Shown piece after piece: positions 40,913-42,061 of a stretch of 42,061 nucleotides of DNA (position 1 is its first letter; the number at the start of each line of letters is the position of its first letter). Below the pieces are notes generated by a model, which did not search any database, had not been told where the DNA came from, and saw only the letters and a program-made list of their open reading frames with translations. Made by a program: the position numbers and the translations under genes. The DNA comes from Bacillota bacterium. GTDB taxonomy: Bacteria > Bacillota > Desulfotomaculia > Desulfotomaculales > Desulfallaceae. The stretch is taken from the NCBI GenBank assembly GCA_022360435.1, contig JAKSCU010000296.1:1-42061 (forward strand), in the 5' to 3' direction.

Positions 40913-42061
40913 ATTTGGTTCCCACCCATTTTAATCAATCTAACGCTTCTTTTTTTATGCGGCTTAACCATTTCCAGGGCCGAGTCGGTTATGGACTGCG
41001 ATGACAGGCCGTACTTTTCCCGTAGCAGGGGTTGACTGCCGTGCTCCAAAAATAGATCGGGAATGCCAAGGCAGCGAACCTGCACATCATTTAACCCGGT
41101 GGATTGCAACAATTCAAGCACCGCCGAGCCAAAACCGCCGTTGAGGACATTTTCCTCTATGGTTATTACCCGTCCGGTACGACCGGTGTGGCGGGTAATA
41201 CATTCAGCGTCCAACGGCTTGATATAACGGGCGTTGATTACGGTGGCAGAAACATCGAAATCTTCCAGATTTTCAGCCGCCATTATTGCCAGCGGCACCA
41301 TGTTGCCGGCGGCAATAATGGTTATATCCCGGCCGTCTCTGATAACTTCAGCCTTGCCAAAGGGGACCGGACAACATTCTTTGCCCAGGTCAACGCCCAG
41401 TCCGACTCCCCGCGGGTAGCGCAAAGCACAGGGACCGTCCAGTTGCAGCGCGGCGAATAGCATGTCCTGTACGTCTTTTTCGCTGGTGGGCGCCATCAGG
41501 GTGATGTTGGGTACGGCACGCAGGAATGAATAATCAAACAGTCCGTGGTGCGTGGGACCGTCATCCCCGACGATACCGGCCCGGTCGACGGCAAATACCA
41601 CCGGCAGATTTTGCAGGCACACATCGTGTATAATTTGATCGTAAGATCGCTGTAAAAAAGAAGAATATATCGCCACTACGGGCTTCATGCCGGACTTGGC
41701 CAGCCCGGCCGCCAGCGTTACGGCGTGTTGCTCCGCTATGCCGACATCGAAAAAGCGGTCCGGAAACTTGGCGGCAAAATCGCTCAGGCCGGTGCCGCCG
41801 CACATGGCTGCGGTAATAGCCACGATACGTTGATCATCGGCGGCCAGTCGGACCAGTGTGTTGCCGAAAACCTCGGTATACGTGCTGATATCGCTGCTCT
41901 TGACACAAGTGCCGGATACTATGTCAAAGGGTCCGATACCGTGAAATTTGTCCGCCTTTTCTGCCGCCGGCGCGTAACCCTTGCCCTTTTCGGTAATTAC
42001 ATGCACCAGTACCGGTCCGCCCAGGGATTTGGCCTGCTCCAGTATATTAATCAAAGAGGAA
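40909..42061 (-). CDS. dxs: 1-deoxy-D-xylulose-5-phosphate synthase, C-terminal part (cut by window edge)
   Basis: About 383 C-terminal residues are visible, and the frame stays open to the edge. The thiamine-diphosphate binding N-domain is outside. Present are VHVITEKGKGYAPAE-like, the catalytic-Glu segment FDVGIAEQHAVTLAAGLA, DRAGIVGDDGPTHHGLFDYSFLR and the transketolase C-domain (GGFGSAVLELL). DXS joins pyruvate and glyceraldehyde 3-phosphate at the start of the MEP isoprenoid pathway. Its stop overlaps the tlyA start. The real start lies roughly 250 codons beyond the window. Confidence 0.96.
   Translation of the reverse strand, partial: SSLINILEQAKSLGGPVLVHVITEKGKGYAPAAEKADKFHGIGPFDIVSGTCVKSSDISTYTEVFGNTLVRLAADDQRIVAITAAMCGGTGLSDFAAKFPDRFFDVGIAEQHAVTLAAGLAKSGMKPVVAIYSSFLQRSYDQIIHDVCLQNLPVVFAVDRAGIVGDDGPTHHGLFDYSFLRAVPNITLMAPTSEKDVQDMLFAALQLDGPCALRYPRGVGLGVDLGKECCPVPFGKAEVIRDGRDITIIAAGNMVPLAIMAAENLEDFDVSATVINARYIKPLDAECITRHTGRTGRVITIEENVLNGGFGSAVLELLQSTGLNDVQVRCLGIPDLFLEHGSQPLLREKYGLSSQSITDSALEMVKPHKKRSVRLIKMGGNQI

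Overview
The window looks like a chromosomal core segment of an anaerobic, endospore-forming Firmicute, most like the Desulfotomaculum/Pelotomaculum group (Peptococcaceae sensu lato). The basis is gene content. There is a dense set of sporulation genes (spmA, spmB, ytfJ, spoVAEA, spoVAF, sigF, spoIIAB, spoIIAA, dacF, spoIIM, spo0A, spoIVB). Oxygen-sensitive chemistry is also present: a 4-hydroxybutyryl-CoA dehydratase, an acyl-CoA-dehydratase-type activase with two partner proteins, and a TrpRS with an apparent iron-sulfur motif. TTG and GTG starts after strong GGAGG sites are common. Almost every gene is on the minus strand. The exceptions are abfD, one tiny ORF and an AT-rich two-gene island.

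Layout, left to right (transcription mostly right to left). 1-2800: rluB (cut by the edge), spmB-spmA, ytfJ-ytfI. 2957-7281: trpS, a site-2 protease, and a DHH-CBS-CBS-tRNA nucleotidyltransferase fusion. 7699-10894: lysA under a lysine riboswitch with its own promoter, then trpB2. 10992-14067: a three-gene activase cluster. 14346-19910: spoVAF (frameshifted), spoVAEA, dodecin, sigF-spoIIAB-spoIIAA, dacF. 20101-21595: abfD on the plus strand behind a sigma-54-type promoter. 21599-25833: pdp, deoB, xerD, spoIIM. 26067-29226: a ComB-like protein, a DUF3866 protein and an M20 peptidase. 29285-32919: an envelope cluster of MraY-like transferase, GT2, SteB-like and SteA-like proteins. 33085-35364: spo0A (sigma-H promoter, 0A-box-like sites) and spoIVB. 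35803-36400: an AT-rich plus-strand island with a small membrane protein and an XRE regulator, placed between spoIVB and recN. 36405-42061: recN, argR, mnmM/ytqB, nadK, tlyA and dxs (cut by the right edge).

How the parts fit. Spo0A, the SpoIIA/sigma-F module and SpoIVB form the decision, forespore and sigma-K-checkpoint steps of sporulation. SpoIIM, DacF, SpmA/B and YtfJ act in engulfment, cortex and germination. deoB and pdp form a nucleoside salvage pair. The dxs-tlyA-nadK-mnmM-argR-recN block has the gene order expected for Firmicutes.

The least explained elements are these: a five-copy palindromic intergenic repeat family (copies near 290, 18592, 24140, 28057 and 35608); a 146-bp inverted-repeat element before spoIIM; the three-protein activase system; the foreign-looking XRE/membrane pair, whose ribosome-binding site lies inside a 13-bp inverted repeat; and the SteA/SteB/glycosyltransferase cluster beside spo0A.
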